Shown here: one piece after another, positions 20,932 to 33,725 of the stretch | How the letters are laid out: every line of letters begins with the position of its first letter | Position numbering within the stretch: position 1 is the stretch's first letter | Notes under the pieces: generated by a model | Seen by the model: the letters and a program-made list of their open reading frames with translations, nothing else | Database searches by the model: none | Told to the model about the DNA's origin: nothing | Assembly: GCA_006538405.1 (NCBI GenBank) | Contig: BJKQ01000016.1 | Coordinates: 806,001 to 870,000 of the forward strand | DNA length: 64,000 nucleotides | Direction of reading: 5' to 3' | Source: Hansfordia pulvinata | Taxonomy: Eukaryota > Ascomycota > Sordariomycetes > Xylariales | Program-made: the position numbers and the translations under genes

Positions 20932-23900
20932 TCAAATCCCCAGCTCCTCCCCAACAATCTCGAGCGCCCGATCAATCAAGTCCAGAATGCCCTCGTCGTC
21001 GGCCGCGCCGGCCACCCGCGACGCCCGCACCAGAAGCGGATACAGTCGCAGCAGGTGCTTGCGCGTGTCGCTGTCGACGTTGGCCGTGTCCGGGATCGCC
21101 TCCGACTCGCTTCGCAGCTCGACCAGGCGCTCCAGGGCGCGCGCCAGCTCCTTGCGCTGGCTGAGCGGCTGCGGCATCCGCCCACGAAGTGGCTGATCTG
21201 CCGCGTACGCCCGCAGAGTCAGCGCCGACCGCAGGATCAGGTACGGTGCTGCTGTCCGCGCCAGGCGCACGTGCAGCGCCGCCGGCGCCTCTCCGAGCCC
21301 GCCACTGTTCGACGACGGCACGCCAGGCGGCGGCGCAAACGCTGGTGTCGGCGGCTGCACTGTGATGCTGGGCGTTCCCTCTTCGTCGTGGCTTGACACA
21401 AGCGAAAAGAGCTCGTCGAGGCAGATGTAGCACATTTTCTCGCGTAGCGCCGGCGCCGGGTCGATGGTGCGTCCACGACGCGGTTTGTAGAGGTCAGTCA
21501 ACCCCACCACGTCTGCACCGTCGTCGTTGTAAATCATGGGCGCCTCGGAGGGTACCGGCGCGTGGATGATCGACTTGCGGAACAGGCTTTCCGCAAATAG
21601 CTTGCGAGTTCTGTCCAGTATCGACTCGGAACCCAAAGCGGGAATGATCAGGTCCCGAAGCTTCAAAAAGGACGATATGTCGAATTCCTGGTCCTCAGCA
21701 ATACTCATTCTCTCGGCCGGAACATCACAATCGGCATCCGTCACTGCGTTGGCGATGATGACAATCGTGTGCCAAATCTCTTGGAGCCTTTGTCTGGGAA
21801 TGTCAAGCCGGCGCAGCTGGGGAAGAGTGATCGTCAGGACAGCGAGCGATGCGCTAGTGGCTTGCTTCCAAGGCCGATTCCCTTTCGTGATGGTTGGAAA
21901 CTGGTATTTCAGCACTATCGGCCTCGACAGAGCATCCAACGCGGCTTGGTAGGCGCCGTCGTTGTAGATGTTGACGTCCGATGCGTGGCTCGTGATCAAA
22001 GACTCCAGTATCTGCATACTGGCCCTCGACATTGCCACATGAGTGCGCTTCTCAGCGCTCATTGGCTTTGGTGCTGCGGCGTCTCTCGCAGACGGGGCAG
22101 AAAATGCCATGGATGCGAACTCGGCAGCCTGCGAGATGATGGCAGACGGGGCGCCATCCACGTCGGTCCTGATCATTTTCAAGACATCTAGAATCTGAGT
22201 CTGCAGCGGCGTCAGGTGGTCAATGTCGCTAACATATGCCCCGGGTGTCGCCACTTGCATCGACTCGCGCAGTAAAGTCAGCATGCGCCGGATCCTGTCG
22301 CCTGTAAGGTCGGCTTGGATTAAGCGATAAACGTCCCTCAAAGCTGCGACGTAGGCCAGTAAACAGCCTTGATTGTCCGAGGTCTTCCCACCGGACTGAG
22401 TAGCCTCGTCCTCTGTAATGGGGACTCCACGAGACCAAAGATTCCAGGCGAGATCAATCGTGGTCTTGTTGAAGTTCTGCTTCGTTCCGTTGTGGCTTTG
22501 CGACAAGATCTGGCCCAAAGCCTGAAAGGTGGAAGTGTTGATTTCGAGTACCTTCAAGTCCAGAAGGGTCGCGAAATGGCTGAGCAGCTGCTGCCAGTAA
22601 GAGTTGAAGGTGGGATGCGCGGTGAGAACATCTAGGTAATTCGCTAAAAGGCCGGATATGCCGTTCAGAATGACGACAGCCGTGTCGTGCCAGTCTCGGC
22701 GGTATTTGTCGCTTGTGCGAGGCGCGCTCACTGCCTGTAGCTCGCTCTCCACAGAGGAGAGCAGTTTGAAAATGACAGACTTGATGCTTACAGACCAAGC
22801 CTCGGGAGTCAGCTTGTCGCCATAGGCGTCAAAGATGCGAAGCAGCGTTTGTATAGCGCCTGCAGGTGTTAGCAAGGATCACAATCCAGGGCGCGACTGT
22901 TGTCTTACTGTTGCGCAACTCGACTCTTTCGTCGGTCGTCACAGTGGTCAAGCGCAGCAAGAGCAGCATCCACAGGGCTGCGTCCGACGTCGCATCATCC
23001 GCGCGGGAAGCTTTCCCCACCAGTGTTGCCTCTTTTGCATCGCCTAGTAACCCGTCTGTGATTGGGAGCGACTTGCTTTTGCTGGAAAGGAAATCCGAAA
23101 GAACCCAGAAGAAAGTGACGGTCTGAGAATCATGTCAGCTCCAGCGGATGTTGGATAGCCGGTGTCCAGGGATTGTGCGCTCTCACCGTCAAAGCGATAT
23201 TCAGGTCGTCATCCTGCGAACTAAATTTGTACAGGGTATCGACTAAGATCAGGAAGCACGAGTTGGGTAAAGAGTTCAAGAAATCTGAGCAGATCAGCTG
23301 CAACGAGTTGAACGCAGGACGGATCAGCTTGACAGATCGGGTGATCAGCGTCAGTGGTTCACCGTCAACGCCATGAGGCCCCTCGTCTGTGAGCCGTTGT
23401 TTGGCGAAAATTGACCCGATTATGCCGAATGCCAACTCCCACCCGCTGACAAGCGTTTCGCCGCAATCTTCAAGGAGGTCTTTCAGTCCTTCCAAGATGG
23501 TTCGATGTATGTCGACATCGGTGGCTTGGTCTGCCAGGGATTTTGGTCTGTTCTCTGTCTGAAGCGGGACCAGGGCATCTCGGAGGGCTTCCAACACTCG
23601 AAACTGAACCTTGCTACGGTTCTCGTCACTCATCCCAGCTGCAGCCTTGGCAGAGTCGAGCACAAACCGGACCAGGATGTCTGCCGCACGGTTGCGGACC
23701 GGGGCCGTCACTGAGGGAGAGCCCAAGGTAGTGCTGAATTCGTTGACCAGACGCTCCCATCCTGATTCGCTGGGCGGGTAGCTCAGTAAGCGTTCAATGT
23801 TTATACTAGCAATGTCTCCAAGTTTCGCCAATGCGAATTGATCTTCTTGGTTCGGGGCCGAGCTGGACGTTGTCGAGACGCTAATGACCCTGCGATTCTG

Positions 23901-26548
23901 CCCCGCGGCCGACCCGAGGCTGTGGGCGCTTGGCGTTGTCATGGGAGACGGAGAGCCCCTCGAAGACCCAGGCCTATCCTGCGGTTCGGGCCCAGGAATC
24001 AAATTCTTCTCGAGAAGATTGCACATAGCGTTGACAACTTCGAGGAACGATTCGTTGGGAAAGTCGACAGTGCTTTCAAACAACCTCTGTGCGGCTGTTT
24101 CGACCGATCGGGTCTCAGATGCAAAACTAGAGAGAAGACTCGATGCTTCTTGGTCAGCACGCGGGTCAGATACTTTCAAAGAAACCACCTGAACCTTGCC
24201 GGGGCTTTTTCCTGCGGTGAACAGAACAAAATCGGCCTGCTGGAGGGTCTCGAGAATGATTCGCCAAGATGGCCCAATTGTCGGGCCAAGCGCGATCCCC
24301 AGGTTCAGAAGGGCTCGAAGACACAACAGGTTGCGAGTGTTCAGGGTCTGTGGCGTTGAGGAAGCATCCATGGAAGCCTGGCGTTGCCTTTCGCCAGCTG
24401 CACCCACTGGCGTGACCAGGCTGTCCACACTTAACAAGCCACGGGCATTGCCCAGCAAACTGCCTGGAGTCTCTGTCGAAGGGGTCGCGGGACTTTGGAA
24501 GCACCAGAGTTCAGGCATGCGGTGAATACGTTGGGTGGCACTGCTGCTTTTCCCAACGTTGTGAGGAAGGCATCGCGGGGCGTCACAAGTTGCAGGAGTC
24601 CGGCAACGTGGGCGAACTTCTGGAATGCCCGCACAAGGCCATGGTAATAGTCCGAGTCCAGTGAAGCAAAGAGGAACGTCGAGCAGGTGGCCAAGATCGC
24701 TGGCCAACACTCATCTATGATATCGGCGCAAATCTGAACCTCGTCGTGGAGCGGATGATCCTTGAGGGACAGGGGGTTGACGGGTATGGGATTGCGCTTG
24801 AAGGAACCGGATCTCTCCATACTTGCTGACGTGGAGGTCCTCTCGAGGCCGGATTTTGGAGACCCAGAAACGCCAGGCTCTGACGGTGCCGGAGACTCGC
24901 TTCGACCATCTTGAAGCTTGACATTCCGCCTTCTGGAGCGGGCATCACCGGGGACAGTGAGCGGCAGGATGAACTTGGCCAGACCCTCTGATAATGACGT
25001 GATGCATGAGAGGGTCAAAGCGTAGATATAAGACTCTGGGGTTGCAGGCGGCTCGGTTTTATCGAGTTGATCGATACAGGGAACGCGAACCATGCTCCAC
25101 TGCGAGCTGATGCCGGTGTTTGGGCCTTCGTTGCCTCCGGCAGAAGCACTGATGATGCCGGTCACGCCACTGGCCTCCAGCATGACCTGGTCAGACGAGG
25201 ATCCACCACCAGAGTAAGGGTTGCTGACAGGAATGGTTGATTGGTTACCAAGACCTATCACTTGGGGCTTCTCTGTACTGATCTTGACGAAGGTGGCAGT
25301 GATGGAGCCGAGGATGTTCTCCTCGCCTTCCTGGGCATCATACAGCATATAAATACGCCGCAGAAGCCCAGGCTCGGAAAATATGCCTCGGAGAACCTCC
25401 ATACAAAGGGCTCGTTTCCAAACGGCCGCGTCTTGGTCGAGGAGCTGGATCAGAGCCCCCAGGCCTTCACTTCCCCGGGACGACAGAATGCCGAGATGGC
25501 GGCGAAGGAGGGTGTACAGGATGCGGACCAGGCGGACGGAGGTGGCAAAGTTTTGTCGCGCCAGCAGAGCCGTGGTGATGTAGGGAAGAACCTTGGTGCG
25601 CAAGACAAAGGCCTGTTCGGGATGGGAAGAGAAGATGGCCGCATGGCTGGTCAGTACCGATTCTATCAACTCAAGGCCGAAGGTTTGTGGCAAGCCGGAG
25701 AAACGGAGGTATTCTGGTCTCTGATTCTCAGTCATAAGACAGATATCGTTGAAGACACGATAGGCGTCAAGAGCGGCAGCTCGGAGATTCACGCCGCCCT
25801 CCTCGGTAGGAGCATCGCCGACGTAGTTGCCATCGGAGCCCGTCTCTGCAATTCCTGTCAGTTATGCTGGCATGCGGGAGATCATTGTTGCCCATGACTC
25901 ACTATCCTCGGTAACTACCTTATCGAAGACGGAAACGACAAGTTGCTGGAGGGTGGCAGCAGAAGTGTTGTTGATGATGCCATTTTTGCTGGTCTGAAGG
26001 ATGAAGCAGATGTTCAAGGCGGTCACGAGGAGATCGCCTTTGATATCAGTGGCATAGTTCTGGAGGAGAGTGGGGAGAGCCTGGAGGATTTTGAGCTGAG
26101 CATCGACACCGGCTGAAGTGGCCTCGCGCAGAGCCTCGAGGATGCTGTTGAGCTTGGAGCGCGGGAGAGCGCTGACGACTATGAGGCGCAAAAGGCAGAC
26201 GATGGCGATACCGGTGAACTTTGCATTCTTTGTCCCGCAGGCAACAACAAAGGGGTTGACAAAATTGACCTTCTGTGCCAATTCTGGGGAGTGTTAGATA
26301 ATGGGGTGGGGGGGGGAAGCAAGGGAGGCGAGCGCGGGGATGGCGGAGACGTACCGGCAGCAAGCTGGGCCTCGTTGGAGCTGCGGATACTTTTGAGATC
26401 TTCGAGTGATTTCTCAGCAGCCTGGAGGGTGTCAGTAAGAGAGGCGCACGAGAAGAAAAGGAATACGAGCCTGTCGGAGATCCGTATTCTTGCGCTTGCT
26501 CTCCTGGATGAGGTTGGTGAGCTCCGTGGCGAGCAGCTGGGAGGTCAT
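20932..26548 (-). CDS. MON2: Mon2 homologue, Golgi/endosome trafficking scaffold
   Basis: Exons: 26471-26548, 26355-26421, 25903-26283, 23187-25845, 22909-23122 and 20932-22859, about 1775 residues if one frame break is corrected. The start MTSQLLATELTNLIQESKR and RQAAEKSLEDLK, AQKVNFVNPFVVACGTKNAKF are the DCB-type N-terminus shared with large Arf GEFs. RSKLNSILEAL, RNLLCLRALLNLGIALGPT, LTTVTFFWVLSDFL and SAIQTLLRIFDAYGDKLTPE follow the Mon2 order. There is no Sec7 domain, as expected. Mon2 works with Dop1 and the flippase Neo1 at the trans-Golgi and endosomes. The frame breaks within the 23187-25845 exon: one more A in the run at 24494-24496 joins NVFTACLNSGASK to SPATPSTETPGSLLGNARG. The first intron (26422-26470) has GC, not GT, at its 5' end. 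All other introns are canonical. Confidence 0.92.
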
Positions 26549-27745
26549 GGTGGTTAGGGAGCATTGGAAGAGTCCATGGGGCCGGGACCGAGGCAGCGGG
26601 AGCACGTGCGAAACCGGGACCCGGTATGGCGGCAGGTCAGGGTCGAAATGACAGGGAGACCGGGGCCGGAGATCTGGTGATGCTGGCAGACAGACGGGAT
26701 CGGAGTGGGCGTGCAGAGTCGGCGACGGACGGCGACGGACGGCGTCTCGACCGGGACGCGACTGCTGGAAGCACGGGGTCGGCGCTGATTGGACAGGGGA
26801 AGGATTAGTGGGACTGGGCTGGAAGGCCAGCTGTGTCTCCCATGCAGCTCAGGTACTTGGGTACATCTGCAATCCTGTCAACCTGAGTGCACATCAATGA
26901 TCCATCTCAACCCGAAGCCTGAAGACAACCCCGTCGATCAAAGGGGATGCTGGGGCGCCGAGTATCACTTTGGCTGTCACGCTCTCACTGTAGAGCATGG
27001 GTTTATTCGACAGAAGCCCGATTCTCGACAGGTAGAGATCTATGCGGCGCGATCCATCGGGTCGAAATGCTGCGCAATGAGAGAGGTAGAGAGGTACTAG
27101 ATAGGCCGGACATCTATGGGGCTGTACACTCGCTGGTATCGTACCTCTACTGGCGCGGGGCAGATACATCCCGGGCTCTCTCTCTCTCTTCCAAGACCTG
27201 TTGTTTGCATCATCACAACAGGAGCTCCAGCTGCTTTAATTACGGTAGGTACCGTAGTTTCCATGAAACATGACCTCCCTTGCTGCGTGCAGCTCGGTCG
27301 AAATGCACTCGCACCGCGACAAGCATAGCCAAAATCAGACGTGAGGGGAGTAAGCCGGAGCACATGGACGCGATAAAGAGCAGACTGATCATGGACCACG
27401 GTACCCAAGGCGGGCACGGATGACGAGCGGCGGCGGCGGCGGCGGCGTTCACACTGGACCGACCCCGGTCCCCACGCGACAGCGCCCGGATCGCCCCGCC
27501 ATCGCAGTCTAGCCCGCTGGACGATGACTGGGTCCTCCGTACCTCCTCCCTCTGCCGCTGCTTATAAGCGCACCTACTCGTACCTGTCCCCGCCATGGCC
27601 AGCGCTGCCCATCAGGTCGGGTACCCGATTCAATGAGTACCTAGAACAGGCCCTTATAACCGCGCTTGCCTGCCCCGCCATTACCAGCCCACGCCACCAA
27701 CCTTCACCACCATCACCACCATCACAACACCTCTCCGCCCTCACC
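26549..27745. other. Divergent promoter region between the Mon2 and Mms2 genes
   Basis: About 1.2 kb between two divergently transcribed housekeeping genes. It contains a repeated GACGGACGGCGACGGACGGC patch near 26720, a CT run at 27178-27190, a GGCGGCGGCGGCGGCG run near 27430, and a CACCATCACCACCATCAC leader just upstream of the Mms2 start. No separate gene is supported. Confidence 0.6.
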
Positions 27746-28407
27746 ATGTCGGCCAAGGTCCCCCGCAACTTCCGGCTGCTCGAAGAGCTCGAGAAGGGAG
27801 AAAAGGGCCTCGGCGCCGGTAAGCACCATCCCCTGCCCAGCTTCGTGCCCCCGCCATCTGCCTACCTTGCTTTTACATGCGCCTAGCTGACTCCCCACGT
27901 TTGCGCGACAAAGAGGCCTGCTCCTACGGTCTCGACAACCCCGAGGACCTTCTCATGTCCGACTGGAACGGCACCATTCTCGGCCCTCCCCACGTATGAT
28001 ACCCCCCGGCCTCCCGTCCTACCCGCTTGTGCGCGCTCCTTTCCTGACTCACCTCGCCCTCGTCCAGAGCGTTCACGAGAACCGGATCTACTCCGTCAAG
28101 ATGCACTGCGGCCCCGAGTACCCCGACAAGCCGCCCACCGTCCAGTTTGTCACCATGGTCAACGTTCCGTGTGTCAACCCCAAGACGGGTGTTGTCGACC
28201 CTGCCCAACTGCCCTGCTTGTCCAATTGGAAGCGCGAGAACACTATGGAGACGATCCTTATTGAACTCAGACGGTATGGCGCTGTAACCATGAACCCGCG
28301 CGACAGCACCCCCGCTGACCTCTTCTCCGTGTCGCAGGTACATGGCCTCCCCTCAGTGTAAGAAGCTGCCCCAGCCCCCGGAGGGCACCCAGTACCCAGA
28401 GCAATAG
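27746..28407 (+). CDS. MMS2: Ubiquitin-conjugating enzyme variant Mms2
   Basis: Four exons: 27746-27818, 27914-27993, 28068-28273 and 28338-28407, giving 142 residues, the usual size. The order MSAKVPRNFRLLEELEKGEK, ACSYGLDNPEDLLMSDWNGT, ILGPPHSVHENRIYSVKMHC, GPEYPDKPPTVQFVTMVNVP and CLSNWKRENTMETILIELRR is diagnostic of UEV proteins. There is no catalytic cysteine at the E2 position, as expected. Mms2 pairs with Ubc13 to build Lys63-linked ubiquitin chains, chiefly on PCNA during error-free post-replication repair. Introns are 64-95 nt with canonical ends, and their positions keep the reading frame exactly. It is divergent from Mon2 with no functional link known. Confidence 0.96.
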
Positions 28408-29158
28408 ACCAAAGACGTAAACGCGGATCGACAATTTCTATACCCCGCCAGCCGTGGGACCGTTTGCTGCGAAATAGCATCAGCCCTGTGCACCGTCGCG
28501 TGCGAGTAGGGCAACCATCGCCCGTGTTACCAAGGATCAGCAACATCATGCAAGGATTGTGGGAAGAGTTATGCGGCGTTGAATTTTCTTGACCGCGACC
28601 TGTTGCACGATTTTTCATTTGGAAGCATGATAGTATGGCTTATTCGCGGAGGCCGCCTTTGAGAGAAGGCAGTTGGGGAGGCAAACCTTTCGCCTTCTCT
28701 TATTAGAACGATCGACGCCGCCCGTGTAGCCATCTCCAGCGAGGGAAACGCCAGAGGTCTGGCGGGACGCAGTCACGAAACCAAATAAATGAACACGAAT
28801 GTTACAATCAGATGAGTGTTACAATCAGATGAGAGCCTTGCTTTGTCAGGAGCAACTTGGGAGCTACTTGCATCATTGATTAGGAGAGAGCGAGTCGATG
28901 GGACCATGTTATGTCATCGGTCGTGAAGAATTCCCAACCTACGGCGGCACTGGAGCTGACCGGCCTGACCCACTTGCGTTCAGGCGTTGGCGTCATTGGC
29001 CGCAACGGCCGTTTTCCGCAGCTTCCTCATCATTCCTCGCTACCCGCACCCCGTGTGCATCAGAAGGGCGCATTTCTTCCCCGAGAGCCTCAATCCATGC
29101 TTCGACGCGTGCCCTTGTCCTTCGCCACACTCGACCGCCGGGTCTCCATGCGCCGGCC
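28408..29158. other. Intergenic, includes a 17-bp tandem duplication
   Basis: Mms2 3' flank and promoter of the LYR gene. No gene supported. TGTTACAATCAGATGAG is duplicated in tandem at 28800-28833. Confidence 0.5.
28800..28833. repeat. 17-bp tandem duplication
   Basis: Two perfect adjacent copies of TGTTACAATCAGATGAG in the Mms2 to LYR intergenic region. Confidence 0.85.
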
Positions 29159-30425
29159 ATGCCCAAGCCGCGCACGGCACTGTTCGCCTTGGGCAGTCTG
29201 CCGCGAGGCCCCGAGCCTTCGCCGCTGGTACCCGCGCGCAACTCGCGTCACCGCACTGCCTGTGAGCACTGATTCCATGACCTCGCCGTCTCTACTGCTG
29301 CCCCCAACCTGACGCACCGCGCCGCTGGACACAGGCCTGGCCCTCTTCCGCGCCCTCCTAGCAGAGGCGTCCAGAATCGCCCTGCCCGCCGACATCGTCC
29401 TCACACACGCCGCCAGCCGGCCCTGGCTGCCCCCTCCCACATCCGCGCCCGCCCCGACGCCCGCAACCGCCGCGAACAAGACGAAGATGAAGACGAAGAA
29501 GAGGGCGACGGACAACCCGCTCACGGGGCTGATCCGCCGCGCCTTCGCCCGCAACCGCGCCGACACGTCGCCCCGGATCGTCTGGCCGGCGCTGCGCGCC
29601 GGCTACGACGCCCTGGCCAGCCTGCGCGAGGCCCGCCTCGAGGGCCCCGCGAGCCCGGCCCACCTCGAGATCATGGCCATGGCGCGCGCGCGCCTGGCCG
29701 AGGTGCAGCGCACCCGCGACGCCCGCGCGGCGCACTCGGCGACCGAGGCCGCCGCCGCCGAGGAGCGCGAGCGCGCGCGCCGGGAGAGCCACAACCCGGC
29801 CTTCCCGCTCGACCGCACCGTGCCCCTGATCCGGCGCGTCAGGGAGGAGGTCACCAACGCCAGGGGCAACAAGGTCCAGACCCGCGTGGCCTACGAGCCT
29901 GCCGAGCGCCGCATGCGGCCCCTCTCCGACCTCCCCGCCGGCGGCGCCCCGGACCGGCCCCGCCGGGTCCCGCACCTCGACGCGTCGGGGCCCTTCGCCT
30001 TCCTCCGCCTGAGCAAGCCCCAGCCGCCGGTGCTCTCGGCCATCCTGAACCGCAAGATCAAGAGGCGCGCGAGGCTCGGGGGGCAGATGAAGGCGTGGGA
30101 AACTGACGGCGCGGTCGAGGACGGGGCAGAGGAGGACGCGTTCGACATGGCGATAGCGGCGCTTGCGCAGCGCGAGGGGAAAGCCCTGCCCGACGGGGAG
30201 GGCCTCGGAGAGGACGGTCTCAACAGTGACAGGGTGACGGGGTACCGCGAGTCGATGCAGCTCTATGCGCTTGACGTGGTCCACAACAAGCTCAGGCGCG
30301 AGTTTCGGGACGGCGTCGCGCGCTCAGATGCCTTGCGCGAGATTGTGCAGCGCGAGAAGGAGATGGCCCGCGTCGAGGCCGAGGAGAGGGCCGAGCGGAA
30401 TAGCAATCGCGAGGGCAAGGACTAA
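29159..30425 (+). CDS. Mitochondrial LYR-motif protein, Cup1-like
   Basis: Two exons, 29159-29261 and 29335-30425, with a 73-nt intron (GTGAGC ... CTGAC ... ACAG), giving 397 residues. The N-terminal exon joins to HRTACLALFRALLAEASRI, the start of a Complex1-LYR helix pair, with LFR in place of LYR. The segment NPLTGLIRRAFARNR is a second helix, then PRIVWPALRAGYDALASL. The rest is Arg/Ala/Glu-rich and helical with RRVREEVTNARGNKVQTRVA and a coiled-coil tail. LYR proteins bind mitochondrial acyl carrier protein and serve Fe-S or respiratory complex assembly. The long C-terminal extension resembles fungal Cup1-like LYR proteins rather than the short assembly factors. The upstream in-frame ATG at 28898 would add unrelated sequence, so 29159 is preferred. 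Confidence 0.7.
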
Positions 30426-31227
30426 TTGGATGCCAGCAGCAATGGCGAAAGCTCGGAAACGCACCGAGCCGAGACGGTCGGTCGAGTCCGAAAGCACCCG
30501 ATCGGGGCAAGAGAATGGTCGAAATGAGACTGAAGACAAGGAACAAGGCTCTTCGAGCATCGCTGAGGAAAAGGTGCTGAAATCATGGGCTGGTTTCCGG
30601 CGAAAAGGAGAAAAGGTCGTCTGTACTATGTAGTAGGCAAGCGGGGGTTTGAAGCACGCACGTGAAACCGGCGTTTCTTCCTCGTACGTCCGGATCTATC
30701 ATCGCCATCGCCAATGAGCCCGACGAGCCCTGGAGAGATCCAGTCACAAAAGGGGGGGGGGGGTTGCATTTGGGGTGGCAGTCTCAACATGCCTGGCGGT
30801 GTGTACATTACAACTCGCTTCTAAAGACTATAAGCATTAGATTCAAGGCATCAGAAGCACATATAACCCCGCAACCCGAGACATTCGCCATCTACCGGAC
30901 CTGTGCCAATCAGCTCATAATCTTCGTGTCGCGTCGTCCGCTTCGTGGGATGGGATTGACCAGCCAACCAAACCATTCCGCCCTCCGTTCGCCGACGGCT
31001 TATCTTGATTACGCCTCCATCCGCCTCAACTCCTAGAGGGCACAGCCTTCGTAACGTCAACGTGAGAAGATGATGTGACCCGGAGTAAATATGAGGCACT
31101 GTAGTTTCCCAATTAACTGCCCTTGAGCCCCATGCGGAATGCGAAATCAAAGTCGATAATGCCTCGCTGTGTTCCTCGAACGAGGCTCAAGTAGATGCCG
31201 TAAGTGATACTCCTGACAATGGATGCC
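30426..31227. other. Intergenic between convergent genes
   Basis: 3' ends of the LYR gene and the bZIP gene face each other. It contains a G run at about 30751-30761. No gene supported. Confidence 0.5.
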
Positions 31228-33725
31228 CTACATGCCCGATTCAGGGACAATGGCGTCCCAGAACGCCGCATCGACGTCATTGGGCCGAAACCCGGGTGTT
31301 CGCCCCAGGCACACAGCCCGCCCCGTCAGTCCTACACGTCGGTGGTCAGCAAAAGGAAACAGAGTTGACACTGTACACAAGCGAGCCGTACCTTCCAAGA
31401 ATCTCGAGACGTCCACACGGACCAGCTTGCGCCCGCCTACCGCTGGGAACTGGGGTAAGGGGCTGCGTTGTGTATAGCCGTTCGCCTCGACGCCGATGTT
31501 AGGATAGAAACCCGCTGTGGTCGTTACTGGTTGCCCTGGCCAGACCGTCGCTGGGTCCGTGACAGGCGCTTGCAGGCCCGGAGTGTGGCCAACCCCGGTG
31601 GACTCCATCGCAGTCGACGTCATGACGTTGGGGGCGCCAGGAGAGCTTTGCAGGCTGACGGTCGCGGTGCTTGGGTTCGGCGCACCCGTCGCTTGGATCA
31701 TCTCTTCTACCCTTGGCCCCGGTCCCACTGCGGGTTGGCCGTCCCCATTGGGGTCTCGGTAGTTAAACGACGTGGGGAAGAGCTCTGCGGACAGGAAATC
31801 GACCGCCGCCAGATCCGGGAGGGGTACGCCGTTCTCTCGCATGTAATACTCGACCTCCTCACAATCCCAAAAGACCCCCTGAAGTCCTGGTACACGCATG
31901 CCTTGGGTAAGGGTCAGCATTGAGCTTCGGATATGTGACGTTGTTACGTCCATGGGCCCGATACGGAAGGGACCCGTGTCCATAGGCGACAAGCCGGGCT
32001 GTCCGCTGGCTCCGCTGCCACTTCGCCGCGATGGCATGTGTGTCCCTGCACCGCCCAGGTGGTGGAACGGGTATGCCCAATTATCAAGCGATTCGTGTGC
32101 CATCTTGCGGATAGTCGACAAGGTCCGGTCGCGAATCTGCTCAGTTGTCTCGAAGAGACGTGCAAAGCCGAAGACCCGGAGCATCTTATCGCAAGGGGGG
32201 TTGGATAGCGTAATCAGCCTGGCGGCCTTCTCACAGGTGAACCGATGCAGCCTTCTGGATAGATTGGACTCCTGGTGCGAGAACGTTGATGGCGGGGGCA
32301 GGGATTCCCAGGGCGAGTGCCAAGCAATGGGCGACGGATTGAAGAGTCCGGCGAAGCTGGCATTGTCTGCGGTTGGGGACGTGATGATCTGATACTCGAC
32401 CCGGCTCGACTCCGCCATCGACATGCCGTGCCCATGCGCATTAGGTACAACCTGCGGCCGCGCCGCGTGGTCTGGGGGGAGAACAAGACCCTCGTATATG
32501 TGCTGACCGGGAGTTGGCTCTGGGTTCAGACTGCTGGAGACGTTCTTCTGGCGGAGATCCCTCTCGACGGCAGACAAAGGCTCTGCGGGCGATCCTTTCT
32601 GGCCTCCGTCTGGGCTGCTGGACTTGTCTCCTCTCGGCTCGTCACCCTGCGTGCGATGCCATGATGACTGGAACTTCTCCATCTGATGGGAAAATTGGGG
32701 GTCGCCGTGCAGGATACCATGCCGGCGTGCGTGCTCAAAGAGGCTCTGATATGCTTCTTTCATCTCGAGGTTGATCTCTTTCTGAGCCTGGAGCTTCGAG
32801 TCGAGGTCTGTCAATGTATTCTCCTTCCGACTGCGATACGCCCTTTGCGCAACTCGGATTTGCGTTCGCCGGCGCTGTACATTTGTCAGCCGGTGCTCTC
32901 GAGGTGTCGCGCCCCTTTCGCCAACCGCCGGCCTGGGCCGTCGTCTGTCGACGCACGCGCAGCCTGGCACCGAGTGCCCGACCGCTGCGCTCCTACTGCC
33001 GAAAGAGGGCGCCATAGCCCAAAACCTAGCCGAGAAGTTCGAACTCGGGGACGCGGACTCACATCTTCTGGTGTTTGGTCAGTCGTTTCAAGCCTTGGAC
33101 GGCCTCTGGTTCTTTTCCTCTCTTCATCATGCTGCGCCCCCGAATCATAGGTTACCGGCTTCCTCTTGCCCTTCCTCTGCCCCTTTTTTAAGCCACCTGG
33201 CGCGGGACAGTGCGCGTCTTTCCCCGCGACCCACGGCGCAGGTGCTTGGAACTGGTAGGCGTCCTGGTATGCATCGTGGCTCAAGACCGCAGAGTTGGGA
33301 TCGGCGTACGAGACCGCTGGAGCTTGCTGCGAAGTCAGGATCTCATGCGACGTGACGGCCGAGGCGGCCACCCGCGGCTGCATGGCATTGTGTAATGGAG
33401 GATACTTGACCTCGCCGGTGTCAGCCAGGTCGTGTAGTGTGGAGTGGCCCAGGACGCCTCCTGCGCTCGACAGCTGCGGGCGAGCAGGATCTGTGTAACC
33501 TGGCAGTTGGGGCACGGCAGCGTGATCATATGAGAAGCGCGCAGCTGGAAGGTTTTGGGGGAAAGCACCCCGCGGACTGAGGGGAAGCCGTTGAGCCTGG
33601 GAGTAAGCCACGCTTTCGGTAGGTAGCGGTTGGCTGAAAGAAGCGCCGTGGGCCTGGTTGATGGGGCCATAGGGATCCTGCGGGCTCGTAGGATATGTCT
33701 GCCGGGGCTGGGACATGGATGGCAT
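31228..33725 (-). CDS. Fungal bZIP transcription factor
   Basis: Exons 33063-33725, 31392-32874 and 31228-31331, about 749 residues. The first intron (188 nt, GTGAGT ... CTGAC ... ACAG) joins GRPRLETTDQTPED to RRRTQIRVAQRAYRSRKENT, the basic region of the fungal bZIP class with AQRAYRxRKE. A leucine-zipper-like helix (LTDLDSKLQAQKEINLEMKE) follows at about 242-265. The N-terminal 190 residues are rich in Pro, Gln, Ser and Tyr, as in activation regions, and end in a basic patch (GLKKGQRKGKRKP). The C-terminal two thirds contain RFTCEKAARLI, KMLRVFGFARLFETTEQIRD and a final CLGRTPGFRPNDVDAAFWDA, conserved features of this fungal subgroup. The second intron (31332-31391) is 60 nt and free of stops, so retention would add 20 residues. 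The target genes are unknown. Confidence 0.85.

Noticed and set aside
24480..24520. Intron as the explanation for the Mon2 frame change
   Set aside because: Conserved sequence runs right up to both sides, leaving no room for even the shortest intron; a missing A fits exactly.
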